This document shows positions 18,215-26,963 of a stretch of 64,000 nt of DNA, one piece after another. The translations under genes and the position numbers were made by a program. The stretch spans positions 1 through 64,000 of the forward strand of contig CADAQM010000025.1 of NCBI GenBank assembly GCA_902790135.1. The letters are read 5' to 3'. Origin of the DNA: an uncultured Coriobacteriaceae bacterium (lineage in GTDB: Bacteria; Actinomycetota; Coriobacteriia; Coriobacteriales; Atopobiaceae). A model generated the notes under the pieces. The model saw nothing but the letters and a program-made list of their open reading frames with translations. It was not told the origin of the DNA and made no database searches. Each line of letters opens with the position of its first letter. The stretch's first letter is position 1.

Positions 18215-19645
18215 ATGACTACTTCATTTGCCGAGCTCGGGCTAAACGAGCAGATACTCGCCGGGGTTGAATCCCTCGGCTTCACCCAACCGACCCCCGT
18301 GCAAGAGCAGGCCATTCCCCTGGTGCTTGAGGGGCGCGACATCGTTGCGTCGGCTCAGACGGGCACCGGCAAGACTGCCGCGTTCGCCCTGCCCACGCTG
18401 CAGCTCATCATGGGGCTTTCTGCCGACGTGGCTGACGAGGCGCAAGCCGTGGCTGCGGACACACCCGCACCTGCAGAGGAGGCCTCTCCCGCCGAGGAGG
18501 CTCCCAAACCCCGTCGCCGTAGGCGTCGGCGTCGCGGCAAGGGCAACGCCAGCTCGTCCGCTCCCGTTGCAACTGGTGGGCCCGCACGCCCACTCGCGCT
18601 GGTCGTCACGCCCACGCGCGAGCTTGCCCAGCAGATCGAGCGCGTGGTGACCACGGTGTGCGAGCACACGGGCCAGCGCTCCGTCATCGTCATGGGTGGC
18701 GCCAAGTTTGACCGGCAGCTCAAGGCCCTCGCGCGCGGATGCGACCTGCTCGTGGCCACGCCCGGTCGCCTGATCGACCTCATGAAGCACAGGCACGTGG
18801 ACCTCTCGCAGGTACGTGTGCTGGTGCTCGACGAGGCAGACCGCATGCTTGACATGGGCTTTTGGCCCAGCGTACGTCGGATCGTGGCAGCGCTGCCCAG
18901 CAAGCGCCAGAACCTGCTGTTCTCCGCGACCATTCCGCCCAGCATCAAGGGCACCATCGACGCCATGCTCACCGACCCCGCGACCGTGGAGATCGCCCGC
19001 GTGGGCGAGACGGCCGATACCGTGGAGGAGCACCTCTGCCCTGTCACCCAGGGCCAGAAGACGCAGCTGCTGCAGGCCATCGTCAGCTCTGGCGGCGCCG
19101 AGCCCGACGCGCAGCTCGAACGCGTGCTAGTGTTCTGCCGCACCAAGCATCGCGTGGACGACGTCTCCAAGACGCTCAAGTCCGCGGGCCTCAAGGTGGA
19201 GGTCATGCATGCCGACCGTCCACAGAAGGCGCGCGACAGGGCGCTCGAGCGCTTCCGCGCCGGAGAGGTGCAGCTGCTTGTGGCCACCGACGTCATGAGC
19301 CGCGGCATCGACGTGAGCGGCATCGACGCTGTCGTCAACTTCGACGTGCCGATGGATCCCGAGGACTACGTGCACCGCATTGGCCGCACGGGCCGCGCCG
19401 GTGCAACCGGCCACGCGTATACCTTTGTCGCTCCCGACGAGATCACCCCGCTGCGCGAGATTGAGTACTTTACCAAGAAGCTCGTGCCCGTCTGGGACCT
19501 CCCGGGCTTTGCGTACGACAGTGGCCGCATCGTGCCCAACCCGAGCCGCGCCACCACGCGCACCACGCGCACGATGTTCAGCGGAAGCAAGAGCCGCAGG
19601 GGCTTTGGCGGTCCCAGCAGCGGACGCTTCGGCCGGCACTACTAG
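18215..19645 (+). CDS. DEAD-box ATP-dependent RNA helicase with an internal basic insert
   Basis: A 476-residue helicase for RNA remodelling, closest in motifs to RhlE/CsdA-type proteins. In order: Q motif (about 6-30), AQTGTGKT (47-54), PTRELAQQ (133-140), DEAD (206-209), SAT (237-239), then the second RecA domain with VFCRTKHR, TDVMSRGIDV and HRIGRTGR, and a short Arg/Gly-rich tail. Between motifs I and Ia lies a low-complexity insert of about 55 residues (about 70-126) with an Ala/Glu/Pro stretch and eight consecutive arginines. The start is the ATG of MTTSFAELG; no Shine-Dalgarno is seen, so the mRNA may be leaderless. Confidence 0.93.
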   Translation: MTTSFAELGLNEQILAGVESLGFTQPTPVQEQAIPLVLEGRDIVASAQTGTGKTAAFALPTLQLIMGLSADVADEAQAVAADTPAPAEEASPAEEAPKPRRRRRRRRGKGNASSSAPVATGGPARPLALVVTPTRELAQQIERVVTTVCEHTGQRSVIVMGGAKFDRQLKALARGCDLLVATPGRLIDLMKHRHVDLSQVRVLVLDEADRMLDMGFWPSVRRIVAALPSKRQNLLFSATIPPSIKGTIDAMLTDPATVEIARVGETADTVEEHLCPVTQGQKTQLLQAIVSSGGAEPDAQLERVLVFCRTKHRVDDVSKTLKSAGLKVEVMHADRPQKARDRALERFRAGEVQLLVATDVMSRGIDVSGIDAVVNFDVPMDPEDYVHRIGRTGRAGATGHAYTFVAPDEITPLREIEYFTKKLVPVWDLPGFAYDSGRIVPNPSRATTRTTRTMFSGSKSRRGFGGPSSGRFGRHY

Positions 19646-19673
19646 ACCGCCCGACAGAGAGCTTGGTGACGTC

Positions 19674-20954
19674 TTGAAGCAGATACGCCCATATCCGCAG
19701 GTAACGGTCACGCGCAAGGCGGCCCGATCGCTTGCCGGAGGCCACCCGTGGGTCTTCGAGGGCGAGGTCGTGCGCGTAGACCCCGCGCCTTCCGACGGCA
19801 CCCCCGTCACCAACGGTTGCCTCGTGGACGTGGTCGAGGAGAACGGCACCTGGCAGGGAACCGGCCTCATCTCCCAGCAGAGCAAGATTCGCGTGCGCAT
19901 CCTTTCGCGCAACGCCAACGACCGCTTTGACGACGCGTTTTGGAGGCGCCGCATCTCGTGGGCCTGGCAACACCGCGTGTCCACCATGGGGAGCCGCGCG
20001 CTGCCTGGCACGGCGCCCGACATCGATGCCTGCCGCGTGATCTTCTCGGAGGCTGACGGCTTGCCGGGTCTCACCGTCGACCGTTACGGCCAGGTGCTGG
20101 TTGCGCAGATCGGCACCGTGGGCATGGAGCTTCTGCGCGACCGGCTCTATCCCCTGCTGCTCGAGGTTCTGCAGCAGGACGGCCAGGACGTGCGCGCCAT
20201 CTACGAGCGCTGCGACTCGCCCGTGCGCGAGCGCGAGGGCCTGCCTCTCCGAAAGGGCTGGTGGGACGGTGCGTCCACCCTCGACACGCGCATCGTCGTG
20301 CAGGAGAACGGCCTCTCCTTCGGACTCGACCTGGAGAACAGCCAGAAGACGGGTTTCTTCCTTGACCAGAAGTACAACCGCCGCGCCGTGCGCGAGATTG
20401 CCGCAGGCAGGCGTGTGCTGGACTGCTTCTGTCATGTGGGCCCCTTTGGCCTCAACGCCGCTGCGGGCGGTGCCGAACTAGTGCGCTGCGTGGACGTGAG
20501 CAAGACCGCGATCGAGCTGGCCGCACAGAACGCAAAGCTCAACAACCTCGACGAGCGCATGTCGTTTACCTGCGCAAACGTGCTCGAGTATCTCCCCGCG
20601 CTTCGCTCTGACCGCAACTATCTGCGCCAGGAGGGCGGACCCTTCGACCTTATCGTGCTCGATCCGCCTGCGTTTACCAAGAGCAGCTCAACGGTACGCA
20701 ACGCCGCACGCGGCTATAAGGAGATCAACTTCGAGGCGCTGCGGCTGCTTCCGCGCGGAGGCTACCTTGCGACGTGCAGCTGCTCCCAGCACATGACGCG
20801 CGACCTTCTCGCGCGCGCCGTCGCCGAGGCCGCACACGATGCAAACGTCCAGCTCAAGCAGGTAGAAGAGCGTCAGCAGGCACCGGACCACCCCATCCTG
20901 TGGGGCTTTCCGCCGAGCCATTACCTCGACTTCTTTGTCTTCCAGGTTGTGTAG
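19674..20954 (+). CDS. Class I SAM-dependent 23S rRNA methyltransferase (RlmI/RlmK-like)
   Basis: A 426-residue RNA methyltransferase. N-terminal PUA-type domain (VTRKAARSLAGGHPWVFEGEV), central RlmI-like domain (SEADGLPGLTVDRYG, QKTGFFLDQKYNRR), and C-terminal Rossmann domain with VLDCFCHVGPFGLNAA (motif I) and LDPPAFTKS (motif IV). The family methylates C5 of a 23S rRNA cytosine. The start is uncertain: the long frame runs back over the helicase end, so I use an in-frame TTG just after the helicase stop. It lies close behind the helicase gene, so co-transcription is likely. Confidence 0.85.
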   Translation: MKQIRPYPQVTVTRKAARSLAGGHPWVFEGEVVRVDPAPSDGTPVTNGCLVDVVEENGTWQGTGLISQQSKIRVRILSRNANDRFDDAFWRRRISWAWQHRVSTMGSRALPGTAPDIDACRVIFSEADGLPGLTVDRYGQVLVAQIGTVGMELLRDRLYPLLLEVLQQDGQDVRAIYERCDSPVREREGLPLRKGWWDGASTLDTRIVVQENGLSFGLDLENSQKTGFFLDQKYNRRAVREIAAGRRVLDCFCHVGPFGLNAAAGGAELVRCVDVSKTAIELAAQNAKLNNLDERMSFTCANVLEYLPALRSDRNYLRQEGGPFDLIVLDPPAFTKSSSTVRNAARGYKEINFEALRLLPRGGYLATCSCSQHMTRDLLARAVAEAAHDANVQLKQVEERQQAPDHPILWGFPPSHYLDFFVFQVV

Positions 20955-20962
20955 GGGCGCCG

Positions 20963-21952
20963 CTAGTCAACCTCGTGCTCGCCGGGCTCGTTGAGCACCC
21001 TGGCCAGCATGCGCCCGTCCACGTTGCCTCCGGTGATGATGAGCGCCACGTTGTTGCCGCCGACCAGCTCGGGATACTCGCGCACAGCCGCAACCACCAT
21101 GGCGCTGCCGCCCTCGATGACGGTCTGCTCGCGCTCGACCATAAAGCGAAGCGCGCTGCGAATCTCGCCCTCCTCGACGATTACCCACTGGTCGACTAGG
21201 TTAGGCAGCATCTCGTAGGCTATGCGTCCGGCACCGCCCACCACGGCGTCGCAGATGGTCTCGCCAGAGACGGGATAGGTGGTATAGCAGACGCGGTCCT
21301 TGAGTGACTGGTACATCGAGGGGCAGGCCGCCGTCTGCACGCCAACGATGCGCATCTCGGGCTTGATGGCCCGCGCACCCACGGCGACACCCGTGATGAG
21401 GCCGCCGCTGCCCACGGGCACCACAATGGTGTCCACCCTAGGATGCTGGAGGGCAATCTCGTAGCCAATAGTGCCTTGACCTGCATAAACACGAGGGTCA
21501 TACTGGCCCGGATCGACGTAGAACAGCTCGTTGCGGTCGATGTAGTTGAGGCCGAGGGTCAGCGCCTCGTCGTAGTTGCTGCCCATCGTCATGATGCGGG
21601 CGCCATAGTAGCGGATGCGGTCAAGCTTGCTGCGGGCGATGCCGTACGGCACGATTACCACGCAGTTCTCGATACCGAGCTCCTTTGCAGCATAAGCCAC
21701 CGCCACCGCATGGTTGCCCGTGGACACCGTGCCAACGCCGCGGGATACCTGCGCCGGCGTGAGCTGCGACATGGTGTTGAGCGCACCACGAATCTTGAAG
21801 CTCTTGCCGAGCTGCTGGCTCTCGAACTTGAAGCGGTATTTATGGTCGTCGTCACCTAGGTAGATTGAGTCCTCAAGGGGCGTGCGTCTCACACGCGTGT
21901 GGATTCGCTCGTAGGCCGCGCGTACATCTTCGCCGGTGAAATGACGTGCCAT
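20963..21952 (-). CDS. Threonine/serine dehydratase-family PLP enzyme
   Basis: A 329-residue fold-type II PLP enzyme of the threonine ammonia-lyase group. The PLP lysine lies in GKSFKIRGALN, the substrate-binding STGNHAVAVAYAA matches SxGNHAQG, the phosphate-binding loop is VGSGGLITG, and the C-terminus has ITGGNVDGR, typical of TdcB/IlvA catalytic domains. It lacks an ACT regulatory domain, so it is probably a catabolic, unregulated form that makes 2-oxobutyrate plus ammonia. GKSFK differs from the usual TGSFK. ATG follows GGGGAG. It converges with the methyltransferase gene. Confidence 0.85.
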   Translation of the reverse strand: MARHFTGEDVRAAYERIHTRVRRTPLEDSIYLGDDDHKYRFKFESQQLGKSFKIRGALNTMSQLTPAQVSRGVGTVSTGNHAVAVAYAAKELGIENCVVIVPYGIARSKLDRIRYYGARIMTMGSNYDEALTLGLNYIDRNELFYVDPGQYDPRVYAGQGTIGYEIALQHPRVDTIVVPVGSGGLITGVAVGARAIKPEMRIVGVQTAACPSMYQSLKDRVCYTTYPVSGETICDAVVGGAGRIAYEMLPNLVDQWVIVEEGEIRSALRFMVEREQTVIEGGSAMVVAAVREYPELVGGNNVALIITGGNVDGRMLARVLNEPGEHEVD

Positions 21953-22057
21953 CCGATCTCCCCTTCAGATGCTCTCCAGTTACCTTACAATAGCGCATTT
22001 TCGTCGGGGTTTGATACTGTTGGCACGCTTGAAATGTGACAGTTGTTACAGAGCTGC

Positions 22058-22540
22058 CTAGTCCGCTTGTGCCTTCCGCGCACGCCGGCGCTCGCGGAAG
22101 AAGCTACGGAGCAAATCAGCGCATTCATCTGCGCAAACGCCTGCTGTGACCTCGAACTCGTGGTTGAGCCGCGGGTCGTGGCTCACGTCGTAGAGCGTGC
22201 CCAGCGCGCCACCCTTGGGATCGGGCGCCCCATACACGCAGCGATCGATGCGTCCGTTGACCATGAGCCCCGCGCACATGAGGCACGGCTCGAGCGTCAC
22301 GTACACCGTGCAACCGGTGAGGCGCCAGCGGTCAAGCACGCGCGATGCCTCGACCATCGCGGCAAACTCGGCATGCGCAGAGGGGTCGTGGTCCAGCTCG
22401 CGCCGGTTATGAGCCCGCGCGACCACCTGGCCGTCGCACACCACGACCGCTCCGATGGGTACCTCGCCCTCGGCAGCGGCCAGTCGCGCCTCCTCGATTG
22501 CTAGCTGCATGTATGTCTGGTCCGTGTCCATGTGATACAT
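22058..22540 (-). CDS. tadA: tRNA-specific adenosine deaminase TadA
   Basis: A 160-residue zinc enzyme that deaminates the wobble adenosine of tRNA-Arg(ACG) to inosine. The zinc motifs are intact: HAEF (histidine and catalytic Glu) and PCLMCAG (two cysteines). Start MYHMDTDQTYMQLA is preceded by GGAGG at slightly long spacing; a longer frame adds 22 residues without a ribosome site. The next gene on the forward strand is tRNA-Ser. Confidence 0.9.
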   Translation of the reverse strand: MYHMDTDQTYMQLAIEEARLAAAEGEVPIGAVVVCDGQVVARAHNRRELDHDPSAHAEFAAMVEASRVLDRWRLTGCTVYVTLEPCLMCAGLMVNGRIDRCVYGAPDPKGGALGTLYDVSHDPRLNHEFEVTAGVCADECADLLRSFFRERRRARKAQAD

Positions 22541-22642
22541 GGTAGCAGTGAGCTCCTCCCGCGACGCGCGCCCTTTGGCACCTTCTGTTGCAACTGACTG
22601 AATCATCGAGCCCAGAGTGGGGTATCATAGCTGCATATCTGT

Positions 22643-22730
22643 GGAGGGGTGGCAGAGTGGTTGAATGCAGCGGTCTTGAAAACCGCCGGGCCGAAAGGTC
22701 TCGAGGGTTCGAATCCCTCCTCCTCCGCCA
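22643..22730 (+). tRNA. tRNA-Ser (anticodon TGA)
   Basis: An 88-base type II tRNA with acceptor GGAGGGG/CTCCTCC, long variable arm (GGGCCGAAAGGTCT), anticodon loop CTTGAAA, T-arm GGGTTCGAATCCC and encoded CCA. Followed by a small terminator hairpin and a structured element with a partial copy of its 3' end. Confidence 0.97.
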
Positions 22731-22743
22731 TAATTGAATAGCA

Positions 22744-22764
22744 GGTCAGTGTACGTCACTGGCC
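22744..22764 (+). terminator. Terminator-like hairpin after tRNA-Ser
   Basis: 8-bp stem GGTCAGTG / CACTGGCC (one G-U) with a 5-base loop. A partly diverged second copy of the same region follows the duplicated tRNA 3' end (CCAGT / ACTGG at 22907-22927). Confidence 0.5.
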
Positions 22765-22786
22765 AAAAGGAGTCCCTGGAGGCTAC

Positions 22787-22894
22787 GGAGGGATTCGAAC
22801 CGAAAGGTCGCAGCGCGATAAGCGCTGCGGGCCGAGCGCAGCGAGGCCTATGAGCGTTGCCGCAAGGCAACGCGGGAATCCCTCCTCCTCCGCC
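22787..22894 (+). repeat. tRNA-associated structured element (copy 1)
   Basis: Begins with GGAGGGATTCGAACC, an exact inverted copy of the tRNA-Ser T-arm. Then three hairpins: HP1 CGCAGCGC/GCGCTGCG (22809-22829), HP2 GGCC/GGCC enclosing loop GAGCGCAGCGA (22830-22848), TATGAGC, and HP3 GCGTTGCC/GGCAACGC with a GCAA loop (22854-22873). It ends in GAATCCCTCCTCCTCCGCC (22876-22894), an exact 19-base direct copy of the tRNA-Ser 3' end. The outer parts can pair (GGAGGGATTC with GAATCCCTCC). The same order and loop recur next to tRNA-Lys. No protein is encoded. Confidence 0.75.
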
Positions 22895-22961
22895 TAAATT
22901 GAAACACCAGTCGGTGCCCGTCACTGGCCGTTTGGTTTGCAAGCTCGGAAAGGAGCCCGTC

Positions 22962-23516
22962 ATGACCGCCGTTATCATCATCCTCATTGCCGTTCTCGCC
23001 GCAGGCATCGCTGCGTGGATCAGCATCCACAACGGCATCGTCGTCAAGGACAACCGTTGCGACAACGCCTGGCAGACCATCGACGCCCAGCTGCAGCGCC
23101 GTAACGACCTCATCCCCAACCTGGTTGCCACGGTCCAGGGCTACATGACCCACGAGCGTGAGACCCTCGAGGCCGTCACCAACGCGCGTGCCGCCGTCGC
23201 CAGCGCCAGCACCCCCGAGGCCGCCATGGCAGCTTCCGGCGAGCTCACCCAGGCCCTTGGCCATCTCTTCGCCGTCGCCGAGGCCTATCCCGACCTCAAG
23301 GCCAACAGCAACTTTGCCCAGCTCCAGGCCGACCTCACCGACACCGAGAACAAGATCAGCTACGCTCGCATGAGCTTCAACGACTGCGTGCTCGAGTACA
23401 ACAACGCAATCACCACCTTCCCGGGCAACATCGTGGCTGGCTCCAAGTTCCAGAAGCGCCAGGGCTTCACCGTCGAGGACGATGCCGTCCGTCAGGCTCC
23501 CACGGTCCAGTTCTAA
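22962..23516 (+). CDS. lemA: LemA family protein
   Basis: A 184-residue protein with an N-terminal transmembrane helix (about 3-20) and a long helical domain beginning NAWQTIDAQLQRRNDLIPNLVATVQGY, the LemA signature, and ending SYARMSFNDCVLEYNNAITTFPGNI. Function of the family is not settled. ATG follows AAAGGAG. A longer frame upstream runs through the structured element and is not coding. Ends in a strong terminator. Confidence 0.92.
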   Translation: MTAVIIILIAVLAAGIAAWISIHNGIVVKDNRCDNAWQTIDAQLQRRNDLIPNLVATVQGYMTHERETLEAVTNARAAVASASTPEAAMAASGELTQALGHLFAVAEAYPDLKANSNFAQLQADLTDTENKISYARMSFNDCVLEYNNAITTFPGNIVAGSKFQKRQGFTVEDDAVRQAPTVQF

Positions 23517-23539
23517 GGCTCCACAACACGCACTTGCAG

Positions 23540-23571
23540 GCAGGGGCGCTTTCGCGGCGCCCCTGCTTTTT
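23540..23571 (+). terminator. Intrinsic terminator after lemA
   Basis: Perfect 10-bp stem GCAGGGGCGC / GCGCCCCTGC, 7-base loop, then T5. Confidence 0.9.
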
Positions 23572-23746
23572 GTTGAACGACGTTCTTGGCTGCTAAAGCA
23601 CTTTATTTCCATTTGATTAACTCGCAGGAACCTAGCTATATATTCTGTATTTCCGATTTGTTTCATATCGCATATTGCGCTACGGGCAGTCTAGAATCAT
23701 GCCAAACAAGGTCCATCGCCTATGCAACATCAGAAGGGAGTCAGCC

Positions 23747-24625
23747 ATGACCACCTATGCTCAGGACCTCTACCTCTATCAGCGCAAGGACGCCTACATC
23801 CCCCGCATCGCTGCGGTTCACGACCTGTGTGGCTACGGCAAGTGCTCACTCGGCGTGGCGATTCCCGTTCTCTCCGCAGCGGGTTGCGACGTTTGCCCCG
23901 TCCCCACCTCGCTCTTCTCGGCGCACACGCGCTTCCCCATCTTCCACATGCATGACACCACCGACATGCTTGCGCCGTACCTGGATGCCTGGGTGGCCGA
24001 GGGCATCGAGCTCGACGCAATCTATTCTGGTTTTCTCGGTGCCGCCGAGCAGGTAGGTGCCATCAAGCGCCTGTACGAGGAGCATCCCAAGGCGCTGCGC
24101 ATCGTCGACCCCGTCATGGGCGACGGTGGCCAGAAGTACCAGACCTACACTGACGAGCTCTGCGAGGCCATGGGCGAGCTGGTCAACGGTGCCGATGTTC
24201 TGACTCCCAACCTCACCGAAGCCTCCATTCTCACGGGTATCGCCTACGAGGGTCAGGACGTGGACGAGGCCTATGTGCGCCGTATCACCGACGCGCTGCT
24301 CGAACAAGGCGCAAAGACCGTCGTGCTCAAGGGCGTGGTACACGCGGGCGAGAAGCTCATCCGCAACTACCTCGTTGGCACCGACCTCGCGTTTGAGGAG
24401 CAGGTCAGCGAGCTTCTGCCCTACATGCTCCATGGCACGGGCGACCTGTATGCCAGCTCGCTTCTCGCCGCCATCATGGCCGGTCGCTCGATGCACGACG
24501 CCGTCGAGTTTGCCGGCTCCTTCGTGCGCGATGCCATGCGCATCACCCGACTCCAACCCGACTTTGAGGTTCGCGGCGTGAGCTTCGAGTCCGAGCTGGG
24601 AAAGGTTGCCGCGCTTCTGGCATAG
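23747..24625 (+). CDS. pdxK: Pyridoxamine kinase (PdxY/PdxK type, ribokinase fold)
   Basis: A 292-residue kinase of vitamin B6 salvage that phosphorylates pyridoxal, pyridoxine or pyridoxamine. Family features: DLCGYGKCSLGVAIPVLSAAG near the N-terminus, PVMGDGGQKYQTY, and the phosphate-transfer motif HGTGDLYASSLLAAIMAG (with the catalytic Asp). ATG follows AGAAGGGAG. The PLP product would serve the threonine dehydratase-like enzyme among others. Followed by a long inverted repeat. Confidence 0.88.
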   Translation: MTTYAQDLYLYQRKDAYIPRIAAVHDLCGYGKCSLGVAIPVLSAAGCDVCPVPTSLFSAHTRFPIFHMHDTTDMLAPYLDAWVAEGIELDAIYSGFLGAAEQVGAIKRLYEEHPKALRIVDPVMGDGGQKYQTYTDELCEAMGELVNGADVLTPNLTEASILTGIAYEGQDVDEAYVRRITDALLEQGAKTVVLKGVVHAGEKLIRNYLVGTDLAFEEQVSELLPYMLHGTGDLYASSLLAAIMAGRSMHDAVEFAGSFVRDAMRITRLQPDFEVRGVSFESELGKVAALLA

Positions 24626-24675
24626 AGCCGTGGGGCACCCCCTGTCTCACGTTTGCGGAGCCGGAAGGGCGAAAT

Positions 24676-24829
24676 CGTTCAAGAAACCGCACTACTGTGT
24701 CACCTCAGTGGGCATGCACCTCAGTCGTGGCACATTCGGCCTGAACTGTCCTGCGCTTTTGTCTCCTTGCTCTCCGCCCCAAGCGAAAGTGTCCGCGCAA
24801 CGCTACACAGTAGTGCGGTTTCTTGAACG
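24676..24829. repeat. 154-bp inverted-repeat element (MITE-like)
   Basis: Perfect 25-bp terminal inverted repeats (24676-24700, beginning CGTTCAAGAAACCGC; 24805-24829 is the exact reverse complement) flank 104 bases with no gene. AAT occurs on both outer sides. It sits between two converging genes. It may be a non-autonomous mobile element or a very large hairpin terminator. Confidence 0.6.
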
Positions 24830-24889
24830 AATCGCAGCCCGCTGCCACGCAAACCATGGGAACGCGCCCTTACTCGTGCTGTAGCCCTA

Positions 24890-24929
24890 AAAGAATCCGC
24901 CCCGAGCATCGTCGGATGCCTGGGGCGGA
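24890..24929 (-). terminator. Intrinsic terminator after the membrane protein gene
   Basis: On the reverse strand, stem TCCGCCCC / GGGGCGGA with an inner paired GCATC..GATGC, followed by TTCTTTT. Confidence 0.85.
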
Positions 24930-24950
24930 CCTATTTCTGTCGTTCTATGC

Positions 24951-25979
24951 CTAGTTGCCAGCTTCCGTGGAGTCGGTCTCGGTCGAAGCATCGCTCTTCT
25001 CGGCCGCTGCCTCTTCCGCAGCCTTCTCAGCCTCAGCAGCCGCCTTCTCAGCCTCGGCGGCCTCCTGCTCGGCCCGCTTGCGATCTGCCTCGTCAGTCAG
25101 CTGCTGGACGGTGTCGGGTACCGCCTCTGTATCCTGCGCAGCCGACAGCACATTCTTTGCCACCTTCTCGCCGTTATCGCCGATAACGTAGTTGATGATG
25201 GTAGCCGGCGTGGACTTTGAGGTGATCGCATCGTGCAGACGCGTCTGCGTCTTGGTATCCATGCCTGTAATTGCGCAGTCAAAGCGCACGCCTTCCTCGG
25301 TATCCGTCTTCGTCCACACGTAGGTGATGAAGGGCGTTGGGGCACCAGTGGGCCTAAAGAACCCGAAGAAGCGCGTCTTCTGGTAGTGCCCTTCCTCGTC
25401 GCAGCGCACGCGCACGTGATAGATCACGGTATCGATATTGGGGTTGAGCAGCGCGTTTACCGAAAGTGCCGACGCCTGCACCTGCGCGGTGGCAAACGCC
25501 TCGAGCTCACTGGACGATGAGGTGTCGGTGACCGTCACCTCGATGCGATGCGTGTTCTCGTCTGCCTCCTGCACCGTGAACTCCGAGGGGAACTGCGTGA
25601 AGCCGCCACCCCACTCGACGCCCATGGTAAGTGCGGAGACCACCGAACGCATGCCTGCGTCCTCGGCCAGCGTCGATGTGGTGACGCGGCGCACGTAGCC
25701 CCAACCAACCTGCAAGAAAACGACCGCCAGCAGCGATACCGTGACGAAGATGGCCGCGGTGCGCGTGATGACGCGGTCTGTGTCGGCACCTGAGGGATCC
25801 TCACCCGCGAGGGGGTCGACCTCGACGCTCGTGCCAACCTCGCGACGGCGCAGGTGCTGCTTCCTGGCTCGCTCCTCGTTCGTGTGGCCAGTTTCGTCAA
25901 CCGCGGTAAAGAGCTCCTCGGCCTCGTCGCCCGAAAGCGCGCCACGTGTGGTGCGAGTGACCTCTGTAGTTCTGGCCAT
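24951..25979 (-). CDS. Single-pass membrane protein of unknown function
   Basis: A 342-residue protein that I do not recognise. The first 70 residues are hydrophilic; one transmembrane helix follows (about 71-94, TAAIFVTVSLLAVVFLQVGWGY), then a globular part and a Glu/Ala/Lys-rich coiled coil (about 290-335). The globular part (MRSVVSALTMGVEWGGGFTQFPSEFT; YVIGDNGEKVAKNVLSAAQ) vaguely recalls conjugation-associated TcpC-like proteins, but no transfer genes are near. ATG follows GGAGGAAGAGAGC; a longer frame adds 26 residues. Confidence 0.7.
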   Translation of the reverse strand: MARTTEVTRTTRGALSGDEAEELFTAVDETGHTNEERARKQHLRRREVGTSVEVDPLAGEDPSGADTDRVITRTAAIFVTVSLLAVVFLQVGWGYVRRVTTSTLAEDAGMRSVVSALTMGVEWGGGFTQFPSEFTVQEADENTHRIEVTVTDTSSSSELEAFATAQVQASALSVNALLNPNIDTVIYHVRVRCDEEGHYQKTRFFGFFRPTGAPTPFITYVWTKTDTEEGVRFDCAITGMDTKTQTRLHDAITSKSTPATIINYVIGDNGEKVAKNVLSAAQDTEAVPDTVQQLTDEADRKRAEQEAAEAEKAAAEAEKAAEEAAAEKSDASTETDSTEAGN

Positions 25980-26201
25980 GCGCTCTCTTCCTCCGTCAAC
26001 CGTTAGGTGCCATAGGCGTTCGTTGCAAAACGCATAGGTGTAAGTATAGGAGCGCACGCTCTAGCTGCGCGCCAAGAGCAGCATTCCTAACCAGTTTCGC
26101 GCGATTTAGTCGCAATTCGACAAGGGACGGCGCCGCTCCTACGTGTAGGCGACCACCCGACCCCATGGCACGAATCGGATGGCCGCCCCTCTGGTGTTCG
26201 A

Positions 26202-26951
26202 CTACTCCTCGACCTGCAGGCGATGCGCCACCGCATCGCAGATAAGCGCTCCGGTCACGGTCTTGCAGTCCTCGATGCGACCGTCCAGGACCGCATCGAT
26301 CAGCTCGTCCAGAGGTACCAGGTCGACGTTGATGAACTCGTCAGCATCGGGATCGGACGCTGCAAAGCTGAGCCCCGTTGCCATGTACATGTGGATGAGC
26401 TCGTCGCAGAAGCCGACGCCCGTCGCGATTGTGGTGAGAAACGCCATGCGCTCGGCACGCATGCCCGTCTCCTCGAGGAGCTCGCGGTTGGCGCACTCGA
26501 GCGGGTCTTCGCCCGGATCGAGCTTGCCCGCGGGTATCTCCACCGTCACGCGTCCAAGCGCTGTACGGTACTGACGCACTAGGCAGATACGGCCATCGTC
26601 AGTGAGCGCCACGATGGCCACCGCACCAGGATGGCGCACCACGTCACGCTGGGCCATGCGTCCATCGGGCAGCTCGACGTTCAGACGATTGACGTCGAAG
26701 ATCCGACCTTGCCACATAGTGTCCTCGGTGCGAGGGATCTCGTGCAGGTCGATGTCGCGCGGGTCCTCCTCGCCCAACACCAGTCCGCGCCGAAGCGGCT
26801 CGCCAGACTCGTGATGACCCCCCGCATCACTGCGGTCGCCATCAAAGGTGTAGGCCTGAACGGCCTCGCTCATGTCACCGATGGCCCCATCGAGCTCCTC
26901 GCCCACGTCAATGGACTCGGCCTCGATGCGCGCATCATCAATCTCGCTCAT
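26202..26951 (-). CDS. nudF: Nudix hydrolase, ADP-ribose pyrophosphatase type
   Basis: A 249-residue protein. The Nudix box is complete (142-164, GKLDPGEDPLECANRELLEETGM), and CLVRQYR and GVGFCDELIHMYMA match ADP-ribose pyrophosphatases that hydrolyse ADP-ribose to AMP and ribose-5-phosphate. It has an unusual acidic N-terminal extension of about 75 residues before the Nudix fold. It begins 12 bases after the purD stop, with GGGAG within that gap, so purD and this gene form an operon. Substrate specificity is inferred. Confidence 0.85.
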   Translation of the reverse strand: MSEIDDARIEAESIDVGEELDGAIGDMSEAVQAYTFDGDRSDAGGHHESGEPLRRGLVLGEEDPRDIDLHEIPRTEDTMWQGRIFDVNRLNVELPDGRMAQRDVVRHPGAVAIVALTDDGRICLVRQYRTALGRVTVEIPAGKLDPGEDPLECANRELLEETGMRAERMAFLTTIATGVGFCDELIHMYMATGLSFAASDPDADEFINVDLVPLDELIDAVLDGRIEDCKTVTGALICDAVAHRLQVEE

Positions 26952-26963
26952 GTGCTGCGCTCC

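Noticed and set aside
22711..22894. Simple prophage att-site duplication at tRNA-Ser
   Set aside because: The segment between the copies is only about 150 bases, has no integrase, and includes an inverted T-arm; a structured element fits better.
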